DNA of 7,031 bases, from the NCBI GenBank assembly GCA_023428365.1, contig JAEYYQ010000044.1, forward strand, positions 1 through 7,031, written 5' to 3'. The notes beneath the pieces were generated by a model. That model searched no databases. It had not been told where the DNA came from and worked only from the letters and a program-made list of their open reading frames with translations. Shown here in pieces: positions 1-5,959 of this stretch (the first letter of the stretch is position 1; each line of letters starts with the position of its first letter). The position numbers and the translations under genes were made by a program. The DNA comes from Pseudomonadota bacterium. GTDB lineage: Bacteria > Pseudomonadota > Alphaproteobacteria > Rhizobiales > Hyphomicrobiaceae.

Positions 1-2
1 GC

Positions 3-1301
3 GCAGCGGTGCTGGCTGCGGCCCGCGCTGAATCGATCGACCGCGTTGGCGTCCGCACCTATCGGCCTTACGTCACGCCGGTCTCTTTCGGAGCTATCGG
101 CGGCAGCGAAACGCGACGGCATTTCAAGCCGATCCGCCGCACTGCGCTACATGATTGGCACGCCAAGAACGGCGCCGTGTTCATGGAAACCGGCCCGTGG
201 CTGCGGCCACTCTATTATACGCGCACGTCTGAGACCGGCTGGGGACCGATCCTTCGCGAAGCCCGCGCCGTGCGCCAGGGCGTCGGCATTTGCGGCGTCT
301 CGACGCTCGGTAAGATCGACGTGCAAGGACCAGACGCAGGCACATTCCTCGACCGGCTCTACACCAACACGATCTCGAAGCTTCCGGTCGGGCGGGCGCG
401 TTATGGCCGGATGCTGCGTGAGGATGGGATCGTCTTCGACGACGGCACCACGTCGCGGCTCGGCGAAAACCACTATCTGATGACGACTACCACCGCGAAA
501 GAGGCCGAAGTTCTGGCGCACATGGAGTTTTACGCCCAGACGGTATGGTCAGAGCTCGACGTTCAGTTCTGCTCCGTCACCGATCAGTGGGCACAGATGG
601 CGGTGGCTGGTCCGAAGTCGCGAGAAACATTGGAAACCTGCGTCGAAGGCCTCGATCTGTCGAACAAGGGCCTGCCGTTCATGGGCGTCGCCGATGCCAC
701 CATCGCCGGCGTACCGGTGCGCATATTCCGCGTCAGCTTCTCCGGCGAACTGGCCTATGAGATTGCCGCACCCGCCGGATACGGTCAGCGCGTGTGGGAG
801 GCGATCCTCGCTGCTGGCAAGGCGTTCGGCATCGTGCCTTACGGCATCGAAGCCATGGGGTTGATGCGGATCGAGAAAGGCCACGCGGCTGGCCCCGAAC
901 TCAACGGGCATACGACGGCGAATGATCTCGGGCTGCAGAAGATGCTGAAAAAGAGCGGCGATTTCGTCGGCCGCGTCAATGCCCAGCGCCCGGGACTGAC
1001 GGATGCCAAGAGACCGAGCCTTGTCGGCATCCGCGCGCTGACAGGCGATTTCGATAAACGGCTGCGCGGCGGCGCGCATATCGTCAGCGGCCCCGAGGAT
1101 ACGCACAGCCTCGGCTGGGTCACGAGCGTCACGCGCTCCGTGGAACTCGACCGCTGGATCGGACTGGCAATGATCGAAGGCGGTATCGACCGTCGCGGCC
1201 AGCGTCTTTACGCCGTCTTCCCCCTCAAGGACGAGGTCGTCGAGGTGGAGATCACCACCCCGCACCACGTCGATCCGGAGAATACCCGTGTCCGCGCTTG
1301 A
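3..1301 (+). CDS. soxA: Sarcosine oxidase alpha subunit, C-terminal part (5' end outside window)
   Basis: This is the large subunit of heterotetrameric sarcosine oxidase, a cytoplasmic flavoenzyme that converts sarcosine, O2 and tetrahydrofolate to glycine, H2O2 and 5,10-methylene-tetrahydrofolate. The frame is open to the left edge, so the GTG at 9 is probably not the start. Family alpha subunits are near 1000 residues; only about the last 430 are here, and the N-terminal nucleotide-binding domains lie upstream. Visible first is the linker typical of SoxA (RTYRPYVTPVSFGA, then HDWHAKNGAVFMETGPW at about 165-205). A GcvT-like aminomethyltransferase/folate domain follows. It includes an FDDG segment near 435-446, matching the acidic folate-site motif of T-proteins, a SGELAYEI segment near 741-764, and YGIEAMGLMRIEKG near 840-881. 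The stop overlaps the soxG start, as expected in a soxBDAG operon. The family call is firm; the upstream partners are inferred. Confidence 0.95.
   Translation, partial: AAVLAAARAESIDRVGVRTYRPYVTPVSFGAIGGSETRRHFKPIRRTALHDWHAKNGAVFMETGPWLRPLYYTRTSETGWGPILREARAVRQGVGICGVSTLGKIDVQGPDAGTFLDRLYTNTISKLPVGRARYGRMLREDGIVFDDGTTSRLGENHYLMTTTTAKEAEVLAHMEFYAQTVWSELDVQFCSVTDQWAQMAVAGPKSRETLETCVEGLDLSNKGLPFMGVADATIAGVPVRIFRVSFSGELAYEIAAPAGYGQRVWEAILAAGKAFGIVPYGIEAMGLMRIEKGHAAGPELNGHTTANDLGLQKMLKKSGDFVGRVNAQRPGLTDAKRPSLVGIRALTGDFDKRLRGGAHIVSGPEDTHSLGWVTSVTRSVELDRWIGLAMIEGGIDRRGQRLYAVFPLKDEVVEVEITTPHHVDPENTRVRA
1277..1280 (+). promoter_or_regulatory. Ribosome binding site of soxG, inside soxA
   Basis: GGAG lies 7 nt before the GTG at 1288 and within the coding end of soxA. 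It supports the GTG start, and therefore the 14-bp overlap, over any later start. Confidence 0.7.
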
Positions 1302-1893
1302 AACGCTGTCTCCGATTGCCAAGGCTCTGAAGCCGGGACGTCACGGTGCCGCCGGTGACGCGCCGGTTGTCCTCACCGAACGGCGTCTTGTCGTCGTCCA
1401 GGTACAGGCCCGCAAGAACCAGGACGCAGCGCTGGCGAATGCATTGTCAGCCGCGTTCGGATTGAAACTGCCGGGGCCCGGCCATACCGGTACTGCCGGC
1501 GAATGGTCGGCCGTCTGGATCCAGCCGGGTATGTGGCTCGTCACATCGCCGTTTACCGGTCCCGGCGATCTCCTCAACCGTCTGGCCACGATCGTCGGGA
1601 CGACGGCATCGCTCACTGACCAGACGTTCGGCAAGACAGTGCTGCGGTTAGCGGGTCCGCATGCCCGCGATGTGCTGGCCAAGGGCTGTCGCGTCGATCT
1701 ACATCCGCGCGTTTTCGGACCGGGACAGTCGGCCGTCACGCCGCTGTCTCAGGTCAGCTGCGTGCTCGCCCAAGTGGACGACAAGCCGACGTTCGATCTG
1801 ATCGTGCCGTCCACCTTCGCGACCGCCGCTGTAGACTGGCTGGAGATCGCGGCGGCGGAATACGGGCTCGAGGTTAGCGTTCCGGGCGGCTGA
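1288..1893 (+). CDS. soxG: Sarcosine oxidase gamma subunit
   Basis: This is the small gamma subunit (201 aa, normal for the family) of heterotetrameric sarcosine oxidase. It carries no cofactor-binding site that I can see and is thought to stabilise the complex next to the alpha-subunit folate domain. Recognisable SoxG segments are WLVTSP (83-88), LAGPHARDVLAKGC followed by DLHP (121-140), a Q-S-x-V-T-P-L-S-Q-V strand (147-156), and the C-terminal FDLIVPSTFATA then WLEIAAAEYGLEV (169-196). The GTG start at 1288 is preferred because GGAG at 1277-1280 sits 7 nt upstream. The start lies inside the last codons of soxA (14-bp overlap), so translation is probably coupled. The gene ends 3 nt before the stop of a convergent gene, and I see no terminator hairpin between them. 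Confidence 0.95.
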   Translation: MSALETLSPIAKALKPGRHGAAGDAPVVLTERRLVVVQVQARKNQDAALANALSAAFGLKLPGPGHTGTAGEWSAVWIQPGMWLVTSPFTGPGDLLNRLATIVGTTASLTDQTFGKTVLRLAGPHARDVLAKGCRVDLHPRVFGPGQSAVTPLSQVSCVLAQVDDKPTFDLIVPSTFATAAVDWLEIAAAEYGLEVSVPGG

Positions 1894-1896
1894 CAA

Positions 1897-2184
1897 TCAG
1901 CGAGACGACTTGTAGCGATCGTCCACCCTCGCCACCCAGCGAAAAAAGGAGTGCCGGAGGACATCGATGTCCTCTCGCAGCTTCGCCCCAGCCTCACTGC
2001 CCTTGGCCTTTCCATCTTCCAGACGACGTCGGATTTCGGCATGCCGGCGCAGCATCTGGTCCCATTCCGATTGCAGGGGGTTATCCAGAGCACCGCGGGC
2101 GGCAGCCAGGGCTTTTTTCTTTTCCTCGATCCGCGCGTCCAGATCCTGAAGAGACTGTTGAAACTCGATGTCATCTTCGCTCAT
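1897..2184 (-). CDS. Small charged hypothetical protein, probable coiled coil (95 aa)
   Basis: I do not recognise a named family. The protein is soluble-looking, with no signal peptide or membrane segment. Residues 7-60 are rich in E, K, R, Q and A with regularly spaced leucine, isoleucine and alanine (from FQQSLQDLDARIEEKKKAL to RRHAEIRRRLEDGKAK), which suggests a helical hairpin or coiled coil broken near the proline at residue 36. A second helix-like stretch (AGAKLREDIDVLRHSF, 65-80) leads to a basic tail (VDDRYKSSR). The ATG at 2184 is supported by GGAG (read on the minus strand) 6 nt upstream, at 2191-2194. The gene converges on soxG with a 3-nt gap. It follows the secreted-protein gene on the same strand after 82 nt that contain two inverted repeats, so it may have its own promoter. 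A structural or adaptor role would be guesswork. Confidence 0.8.
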   Translation of the reverse strand: MSEDDIEFQQSLQDLDARIEEKKKALAAARGALDNPLQSEWDQMLRRHAEIRRRLEDGKAKGSEAGAKLREDIDVLRHSFFRWVARVDDRYKSSR

Positions 2185-2197
2185 GACCTGCTCCGCT

Positions 2198-2220
2198 CAT
2201 GCTGCAAATTCGCAGCTATG
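2198..2220. repeat. Dyad symmetry upstream of the 95-aa gene
   Basis: GCTGC at 2201-2205 and GCAGC at 2212-2216 form a perfect 5-bp inverted repeat around AAATTC. The core is palindromic in 14 of 16 positions. CAT (2198-2200) and ATG (2218-2220) extend the arms if one T (2217) is bulged. It lies directly 5' of the GGAG of the 95-aa gene, so it could be an operator or an RNA hairpin near the ribosome site. Function is inferred only from position. Confidence 0.4.
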
Positions 2221-2232
2221 AAACGTAACAGG

Positions 2233-2257
2233 GGCGCTTAGGTTCGCCCGGAGCGCC
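2233..2257 (-). terminator. Hairpin after the secreted-protein gene, possible terminator
   Basis: GGCGCT (2233-2238) and AGCGCC (2252-2257) pair perfectly. Inside them GG-TTCG-CC (2241-2248) can form a second small stem with a stable tetraloop. The structure starts about 9 nt past the TAA of the 121-aa gene (read leftward). Only a weak T-containing stretch (CCTGTTACGTTTC on the minus strand) follows, so a classical intrinsic terminator is uncertain. Confidence 0.4.
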
Positions 2258-2266
2258 GAAGCAGCG

Positions 2267-2632
2267 TTAATCTCCGCTGCCCAGAGACATCATCTCGCCG
2301 ACCTTGCGGTCGAGGTGACCGCGCCACTGCGCCATGTAGTCCTTGAAGGCGGCGATGTCGGCCTCGTCATTGGCTCCCTTGGAACCACAGGTTTTGACGA
2401 TGCTGTCTGTCGCCTGCGCAATAAAGTGATCGTCGATCTTGTCGCTATCGATCGCCGACCCCAGAACGGCCGTCGCGAGTTTCCCGTAGAACGTTGCTGT
2501 TTCCCGGGACAGGCAAGCCCGGAAGTCTTCACTAGCCTGTGCTCGTATCGTGTTGCTCACAGTGAATGCGAGCAGAAGCGTGGCAAGGGTGATCGCCGTC
2601 GAAGTATGACGGCCAGAACGTAGCGCGCGCAT
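2267..2632 (-). CDS. Secreted/periplasmic hypothetical protein with two cysteines (121 aa)
   Basis: I do not recognise the family. The N-terminus is a clear Sec signal peptide: a basic region (MRALRSGRH), a hydrophobic core (about residues 12-26, AITLATLLLAFTV) and an A-x-A site (AQA, 31-33), with cleavage expected before SEDF. The mature part is about 88 residues, mostly helical-looking, with exactly two cysteines (Cys40 in DFRACLSRE and Cys82 in VKTCGSKG) that could form a disulfide in the periplasm. The frame extends upstream to a TTG at 2707. The ATG at 2632 is preferred because it places the signal peptide at the very N-terminus and has a weak GGGA a few bases upstream. The gene is separated from the transporter gene upstream by 145 nt, enough for its own promoter. 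Its role is unknown. Confidence 0.75.
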   Translation of the reverse strand: MRALRSGRHTSTAITLATLLLAFTVSNTIRAQASEDFRACLSRETATFYGKLATAVLGSAIDSDKIDDHFIAQATDSIVKTCGSKGANDEADIAAFKDYMAQWRGHLDRKVGEMMSLGSGD

Positions 2633-2729
2633 GATCGTCCCGGGTTTACGGTTATTCACAGCGTGCCTAGGTGCGCATTGTGGCGATTCCAAAATCAGGT
2701 GAGACAAGTCGGTGGTTCATCAACCGTTT

Positions 2730-2765
2730 CTGACGCAGGTGTGGCCCAGTTCCCCCGCCTGTCAG
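2730..2765 (-). terminator. Bulged inverted repeat after the transporter gene
   Basis: CTGAC (2730-2734) pairs with GTCAG (2761-2765) and AGG (2737-2739) with CCT (2758-2760), leaving a 2-nt bulge and an 18-nt loop. It begins 12 nt past the transporter stop codon (read leftward). There is no U-tract after it, so it may be a weak or factor-dependent end signal, or chance. Confidence 0.25.
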
Positions 2766-2777
2766 TCCGAGGAGCGG

Positions 2778-4025
2778 CTAGTCGCCCCGGAACAGTCCGT
2801 TGCTGCCCTCGGTAATGCGTATTGTGATCAAGGCTGAGACACTGAGCACCGCGAAACCTACGGCAAGTGGCAACATCGTACCGTTGAAGGCATGCCCGAC
2901 GAACCACCCAAACAGGGCGCCGGACGCCGTTGTGTAAGATCCGATGAGCGATGAAGCCGTGCCCGCCACGCTTCCAAGCGGCTGCATCGCGATGGCATTG
3001 AAGTTCGGGAAGAGGAAGCCAACCGAGAAGAAGATCGCGGAGACAATCGCCGTGAATACGACGAGCGGCGGCTCGGAAGGCGCGACCGCAACAAGCAAGA
3101 CAGATGCGACTGCAAAACCGACCAGGGCCGAATGCGAGACCCGGCGCATGCCGTAGCGCTGGACCAGCCTGGAATTCACGAATGAGGCCACCGCCATCAT
3201 CGCGGCCACCGCGCCGAAAACGAACGGAAACGCCGCACCGAGCCCATAGATATCCACGAATACCTGCTGCGCGCTGGTGACATAAGATACAAGGCTGCCG
3301 AAGATGAAGCCCGTCGCCATGCCATATCCGACGGACGGGCGTGACGTCAGAGCCATCCGAACCGCCGTCCCGATGCCGACAGGATGCAGGCGGCTTTCAG
3401 GAGAACTGGAGCCCGGCAGTCGCAGAAGCGCCCACACCAGGCTCACGGAGCCGATCAGCAGCAGAACTCCAAAGATGAATGTCCAATCGCCGACGAGCAG
3501 CAATCCCTGCCCGGCCGCCGGTGCAACCACGGGCACCACGATGAACGTCATCATCACCAGCGACATGACACGCGCCATCGCCCTGCCGCTAAAGTAATCG
3601 CGCACGATGGCAACGGCGATCACGCGTGGCGCAGCCGCGCCGAAGCCCTGCATTGCGCGTGCGAGTAGCAGAAAGAAGTAGTTACCGGAGAGCAGGACGC
3701 CGATCGTCCCGAAGATATAGAGGACCAACCCGCACAACAGCATCGACTTGCGTCCCAACCGGTCGGACAACGGCCCGAACAGCACTTGCCCGAAGGCGAG
3801 GCCGACCAGATAGCACACCAGCACAAGCTGACGGTGGTTAGGCTCGGCGAGATTGAAGGTGTCCCCAATCGCCGGTAGCGCGGGCAGCATGATGTCGATC
3901 GATAGCGCCGTCAGTGCCATCAATAATGCGGTGAGACCGACAAACTCTGGAAAAGGGATCGGGAGCACACGCCCGCCATCGCCGCGCAACGCGGTGCGAT
4001 CGGCTGGGCTGCCGGTGTCGTTCAT
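2778..4025 (-). CDS. Bcr/CflA-type MFS multidrug efflux transporter
   Basis: This is an inner-membrane major facilitator transporter, most like the 12-helix drug:H+ antiporters of the Bcr/CflA group (bicyclomycin, chloramphenicol or sulfonamide export in known members). At 415 aa it is of usual length. Visible marks are the helix-1 signature SIDIMLPALPAIG (42-54), motif A GPLSDRLGRK (84-93) in the loop after helix 2, RAMQGFGAA then VIAVAIVRD (123-143) in helix 4, a proline/glycine-rich helix 5 (VVPVVAPAAGQGLL, 163-176), and the family-typical NFNAIAMQPLG then AGTASSLIGS (341-363) in the C-terminal half. The ATG at 4025 has GGAG 5 nt upstream (4031-4034, minus strand). The gene is divergent from the acyl-CoA dehydrogenase with a 180-bp spacer. 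The substrate cannot be read from the sequence; no adjacent regulator gene is present. Confidence 0.93.
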   Translation of the reverse strand: MNDTGSPADRTALRGDGGRVLPIPFPEFVGLTALLMALTALSIDIMLPALPAIGDTFNLAEPNHRQLVLVCYLVGLAFGQVLFGPLSDRLGRKSMLLCGLVLYIFGTIGVLLSGNYFFLLLARAMQGFGAAAPRVIAVAIVRDYFSGRAMARVMSLVMMTFIVVPVVAPAAGQGLLLVGDWTFIFGVLLLIGSVSLVWALLRLPGSSSPESRLHPVGIGTAVRMALTSRPSVGYGMATGFIFGSLVSYVTSAQQVFVDIYGLGAAFPFVFGAVAAMMAVASFVNSRLVQRYGMRRVSHSALVGFAVASVLLVAVAPSEPPLVVFTAIVSAIFFSVGFLFPNFNAIAMQPLGSVAGTASSLIGSYTTASGALFGWFVGHAFNGTMLPLAVGFAVLSVSALITIRITEGSNGLFRGD

Positions 4026-4205
4026 GGGCGCTCCGATGTTTCAGCTGGCGCGCTTCGAATAGCCTATCAGGCACCTTTGGCGATACCGCATCGCAGCATG
4101 GCTGGCCTGCGCCGATCTTCGCAGATACGTCAAACTGCGCACAAGTTTCCTCACTTGCGCGATCAGGCTAGGTTGGGGGTGTCTCGGGAGGAAAGCAAAA
4201 ACGCC
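4026..4205. promoter_or_regulatory. Divergent intergenic region between transporter and acyl-CoA dehydrogenase genes
   Basis: This 180-bp spacer separates two divergent genes and must hold or adjoin promoters for both. I could not assign convincing -35/-10 pairs. It contains an imperfect hairpin: GCGC 4137-4140 with GCGC 4157-4160, and AAG 4143-4145 with CTT 4154-4156, with a 2-nt bulge and an 8-nt loop. This could be an operator. An open frame runs through part of the spacer into the dehydrogenase, but its translation looks like noncoding sequence. Confidence 0.5.
4186..4192 (+). promoter_or_regulatory. Ribosome binding site setting the dehydrogenase start
   Basis: GGGAGGA lies 13 nt before the ATG at 4206. 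The spacing is longer than ideal, but the following ATG begins MDFSFSEEQ, the normal N-terminus of this family. Upstream in-frame starts would add about 43 residues with no family resemblance. Confidence 0.6.
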
Positions 4206-5351
4206 ATGGACTTTTCATTCTCGGAAGAACAGACCGCAATTCGCGAAACAGCACTGACCTTCGCTCGCGAACGCATCGCTCCATTCGCCGACCAGTGGGA
4301 CGAACAGGCCCACTTCCCCGTCGATGTCATCCGCAAAACCGCGCCGCTTGGCATGGCAACGATTTATGTGCCTGAGGACAAAGGCGGATCGGGCCTGTCG
4401 CGTCTCGACGGCGCATTGATCTTCGAGGCACTCGCCTATGGATGCCCGGCGATCTCGGCGTACCTGTCGATCCACAACATGGTTGCGTGGATGGTCAGCC
4501 GCTACGGCACGGCCGATCAAAACGCCGCGTGGATGCCGAAACTCGCCTCGATGGACTGGCTTGCGAGCTATTGCTTGACCGAGCCAGGGGCAGGCTCCGA
4601 CGCAGCGGCATTGGCGACCCGCGCCGAGCGGCGTGGCGACTACTACGTGCTCAATGGGACCAAACAGTTCATCTCGGGCGCTGGTGCGACGGATTTCTAC
4701 TTTATCTTCGCACGCACGGGCGGCGACGGCGCATCCGGCGTCTCAGCGTTCGTCGTCATGAAGGATACGCCCGGGCTCTCATTCGGTGCCACTGAACGCA
4801 AGATGGGCTGGAATGCGCAGCCTACGCGTCAGGTCATCATGGAGAATGTCGAGGTCCCGGCATCGCATCTCGTCGGCGGCGTGGAGGGTCAAGGCTTCCG
4901 CATGGCCATGAGCGGGCTCGATGGTGGTCGTATCAATATTGGCGCGTGTTCATTGGGTCCGGCGGCGGCGGCGCTCGACAAGGCGCGCGCGTATCTGTTT
5001 GAACGCAAAGCCTTCGGCAAAAATCTGGCTGACTTCCAGGCCCTCCAGTTCAAAATCGCAGACATGGGCACGGAGCTGGAAGCCGCTCGCATGATTATCT
5101 ACCGCGCCGCCGATGCCATGGACCGCGCCGATCCGAAGGCCTCCATGTATTCGGCAATGGCAAAGCGCTTTGCCACAGACCTTGGCTTTGACATCGTCAA
5201 TCAAGCTTTGCAGATCCACGGCGGCTACGGTTATCTCAAGGACTACGGCCTGGAAAAAATGCTGCGCGACCTGCGCGTTCATCAAATTCTCGAAGGCACC
5301 AACGAAATCATGCGCGTTGTTGTTTCGCGTAAGCTACTCAGCGGAAACTGA
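4206..5351 (+). CDS. Acyl-CoA dehydrogenase, probably isobutyryl-CoA dehydrogenase
   Basis: This is a cytoplasmic FAD enzyme that oxidises the alpha-beta bond of an acyl-CoA. At 381 aa it has the normal family length. Visible are the N-terminal helical start (SEEQTAIRETALTFARERIAP), the flavin-binding signature CLTEPGAGSD (123-132), the second signature GGYGYLKDYGLEKMLRDLR, and EGTNEIMR near the end, whose Glu363 sits at the usual catalytic-base position. Substrate is inferred from resemblance to animal ACAD8: the segments GWNAQPTR (201-208), GGRINI, ALQIHGGYGYLKDY and RVHQILEGTNE closely match what I remember of that enzyme, which makes methacrylyl-CoA from isobutyryl-CoA in valine breakdown. 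A 3-hydroxyisobutyryl-CoA hydrolase downstream supports this. Short/branched-chain or other short acyl-CoA activity remains possible. The gene opens a three-gene + strand cluster; a perfect 10-bp inverted repeat follows its stop. Confidence 0.9.
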   Translation: MDFSFSEEQTAIRETALTFARERIAPFADQWDEQAHFPVDVIRKTAPLGMATIYVPEDKGGSGLSRLDGALIFEALAYGCPAISAYLSIHNMVAWMVSRYGTADQNAAWMPKLASMDWLASYCLTEPGAGSDAAALATRAERRGDYYVLNGTKQFISGAGATDFYFIFARTGGDGASGVSAFVVMKDTPGLSFGATERKMGWNAQPTRQVIMENVEVPASHLVGGVEGQGFRMAMSGLDGGRINIGACSLGPAAAALDKARAYLFERKAFGKNLADFQALQFKIADMGTELEAARMIIYRAADAMDRADPKASMYSAMAKRFATDLGFDIVNQALQIHGGYGYLKDYGLEKMLRDLRVHQILEGTNEIMRVVVSRKLLSGN

Positions 5352-5356
5352 AATTG

Positions 5357-5391
5357 GTCGCGTTTGCTCAGGAAAACCTCACAAACGCGAC
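5357..5391 (+). terminator. Strong inverted repeat directly after the dehydrogenase stop
   Basis: GTCGCGTTTG (5357-5366) and CAAACGCGAC (5382-5391) are perfect reverse complements with a 15-nt gap. Inside, AGG-AAAA-CCT (5370-5379) can add a small inner stem. The repeat starts 5 nt past the TGA. No T-run follows (AGCACATCAC), so it may be a factor-dependent terminator, an attenuator, or an mRNA 3'-end stabiliser that sets different levels for the dehydrogenase and the genes after it. Confidence 0.5.
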
Positions 5392-5490
5392 AGCACATCA
5401 CAGGCGTCGCCTTGCTTTTGCCAGCGTCGTCACGCACACCGCTGGATAGCAACCGCCCCACCATGATGCAGGGCCTCAGCCAATTATGAC

Positions 5491-5495
5491 AGGAG
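5491..5495 (+). promoter_or_regulatory. Ribosome binding site for the small membrane protein
   Basis: AGGAG stands 10 nt before a GTG at 5506 and supports that start. A TTG follows immediately at 5509 and is an alternative with 13-nt spacing. The 154-nt spacer before the gene otherwise holds only the hairpin at 5357-5391. Confidence 0.55.
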
Positions 5496-5505
5496 TTGCA
5501 AAACT

Positions 5506-5949
5506 GTGTTGAGCACAGTGCTCCAGGCTTGCATGCTGCTCGGAGCCGCCGCTTTGACGGTATGGGCGATCGATACAGCCGTCGTTGAACGGCTGTCACG
5601 CGCAGGCGGTCGGGCGCTGCCTGATCGTGCGGAATGGCGTGCGTTGTGTGATCGCGTTCATTTCCGATTCATCGCTCCGGCTGCACTCTCGGTGACAGCA
5701 GCGCTAGCCGCGTCGGTTCATTTGCACGACGACCGCTGGCAGGTCGGAGCGGCATTGATGATCGGCTCCATCTGTTATACCTGGGACAGAATTCGGCCGG
5801 CGGGCAAAGTTCTGCACACCGTCGATCCGTCACGACGCAGCACGTTGCATCTGACGCGAGCGCGTTTCAGGGCTTACGCGCTTTCCCACTATCCTCTGAT
5901 CGGCCTCGGGCTCAGCGCACTTGCAGCCTTTGCCTGGGCGCACTCGTAA
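5506..5949 (+). CDS. Small multi-pass membrane protein of unknown function (147 aa)
   Basis: I do not recognise the family. Hydrophobic stretches suggest three or four membrane helices: about residues 3-22 (ending LLGAAALTVWAI), 55-72 (FIAPAALSVTAALAASVHL), 78-93 (QVGAALMIGSICYTW, the weakest) and 128-145 (HYPLIGLGLSALAAFAWA). The first loop is basic and charged (ERLSRAGGRALPDRAEWRALCDR), and the loop at 94-127 is strongly basic (DRIRPAGKVLHTVDPSRR, then LTRARFR). It is rich in Trp, His and Arg near helix ends; no catalytic motif is evident. The architecture loosely recalls small four-helix DUF1772-type proteins, but I cannot confirm that. GTG is chosen from the AGGAG 10 nt upstream. The stop is 10 nt before the hydrolase ATG, so the two are very likely co-translated. 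High GC and similar codon style argue for a real resident gene. Confidence 0.75.
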   Translation: MLSTVLQACMLLGAAALTVWAIDTAVVERLSRAGGRALPDRAEWRALCDRVHFRFIAPAALSVTAALAASVHLHDDRWQVGAALMIGSICYTWDRIRPAGKVLHTVDPSRRSTLHLTRARFRAYALSHYPLIGLGLSALAAFAWAHS

Positions 5950-5959
5950 GGTTGGACCG

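Noticed and set aside
549..1322. Long (257-codon) open frame on the minus strand opposite soxA.
   Set aside because: It lies entirely antisense to a clear sarcosine oxidase frame. Its translation shows no recognisable domain, and long antisense frames are common in GC-rich coding DNA.
2653..2682. GCGTGCCTAGGTGCGC, a palindrome-like sequence ahead of the secreted-protein gene, considered as an operator.
   Set aside because: Only the CCTAGG core and outer GCG/CGC match. The rest needs G-T wobble pairing, so it is weak at the DNA level.
2633..2707. Earlier TTG start for the secreted protein.
   Set aside because: It would bury the signal peptide behind 25 extra residues and uses a rare start codon without a clear ribosome site.
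4115..4126. ATCT-TCGC-AGAT mini-hairpin in the divergent spacer.
   Set aside because: A 4-bp stem is expected by chance in a spacer of this length.
4077..4205. N-terminal extension of the acyl-CoA dehydrogenase by about 43 residues.
   Set aside because: The extension does not resemble the family. The ATG at 4206 gives the normal MDFSFSEEQ start and is preceded by GGGAGGA.
5463..5489. Eight-codon ORF (MMQGLSQL) ending just before the AGGAG of the membrane protein gene, a possible leader peptide.
   Set aside because: It has no ribosome binding site, no run of a regulatory amino acid, and its length is easily due to chance.
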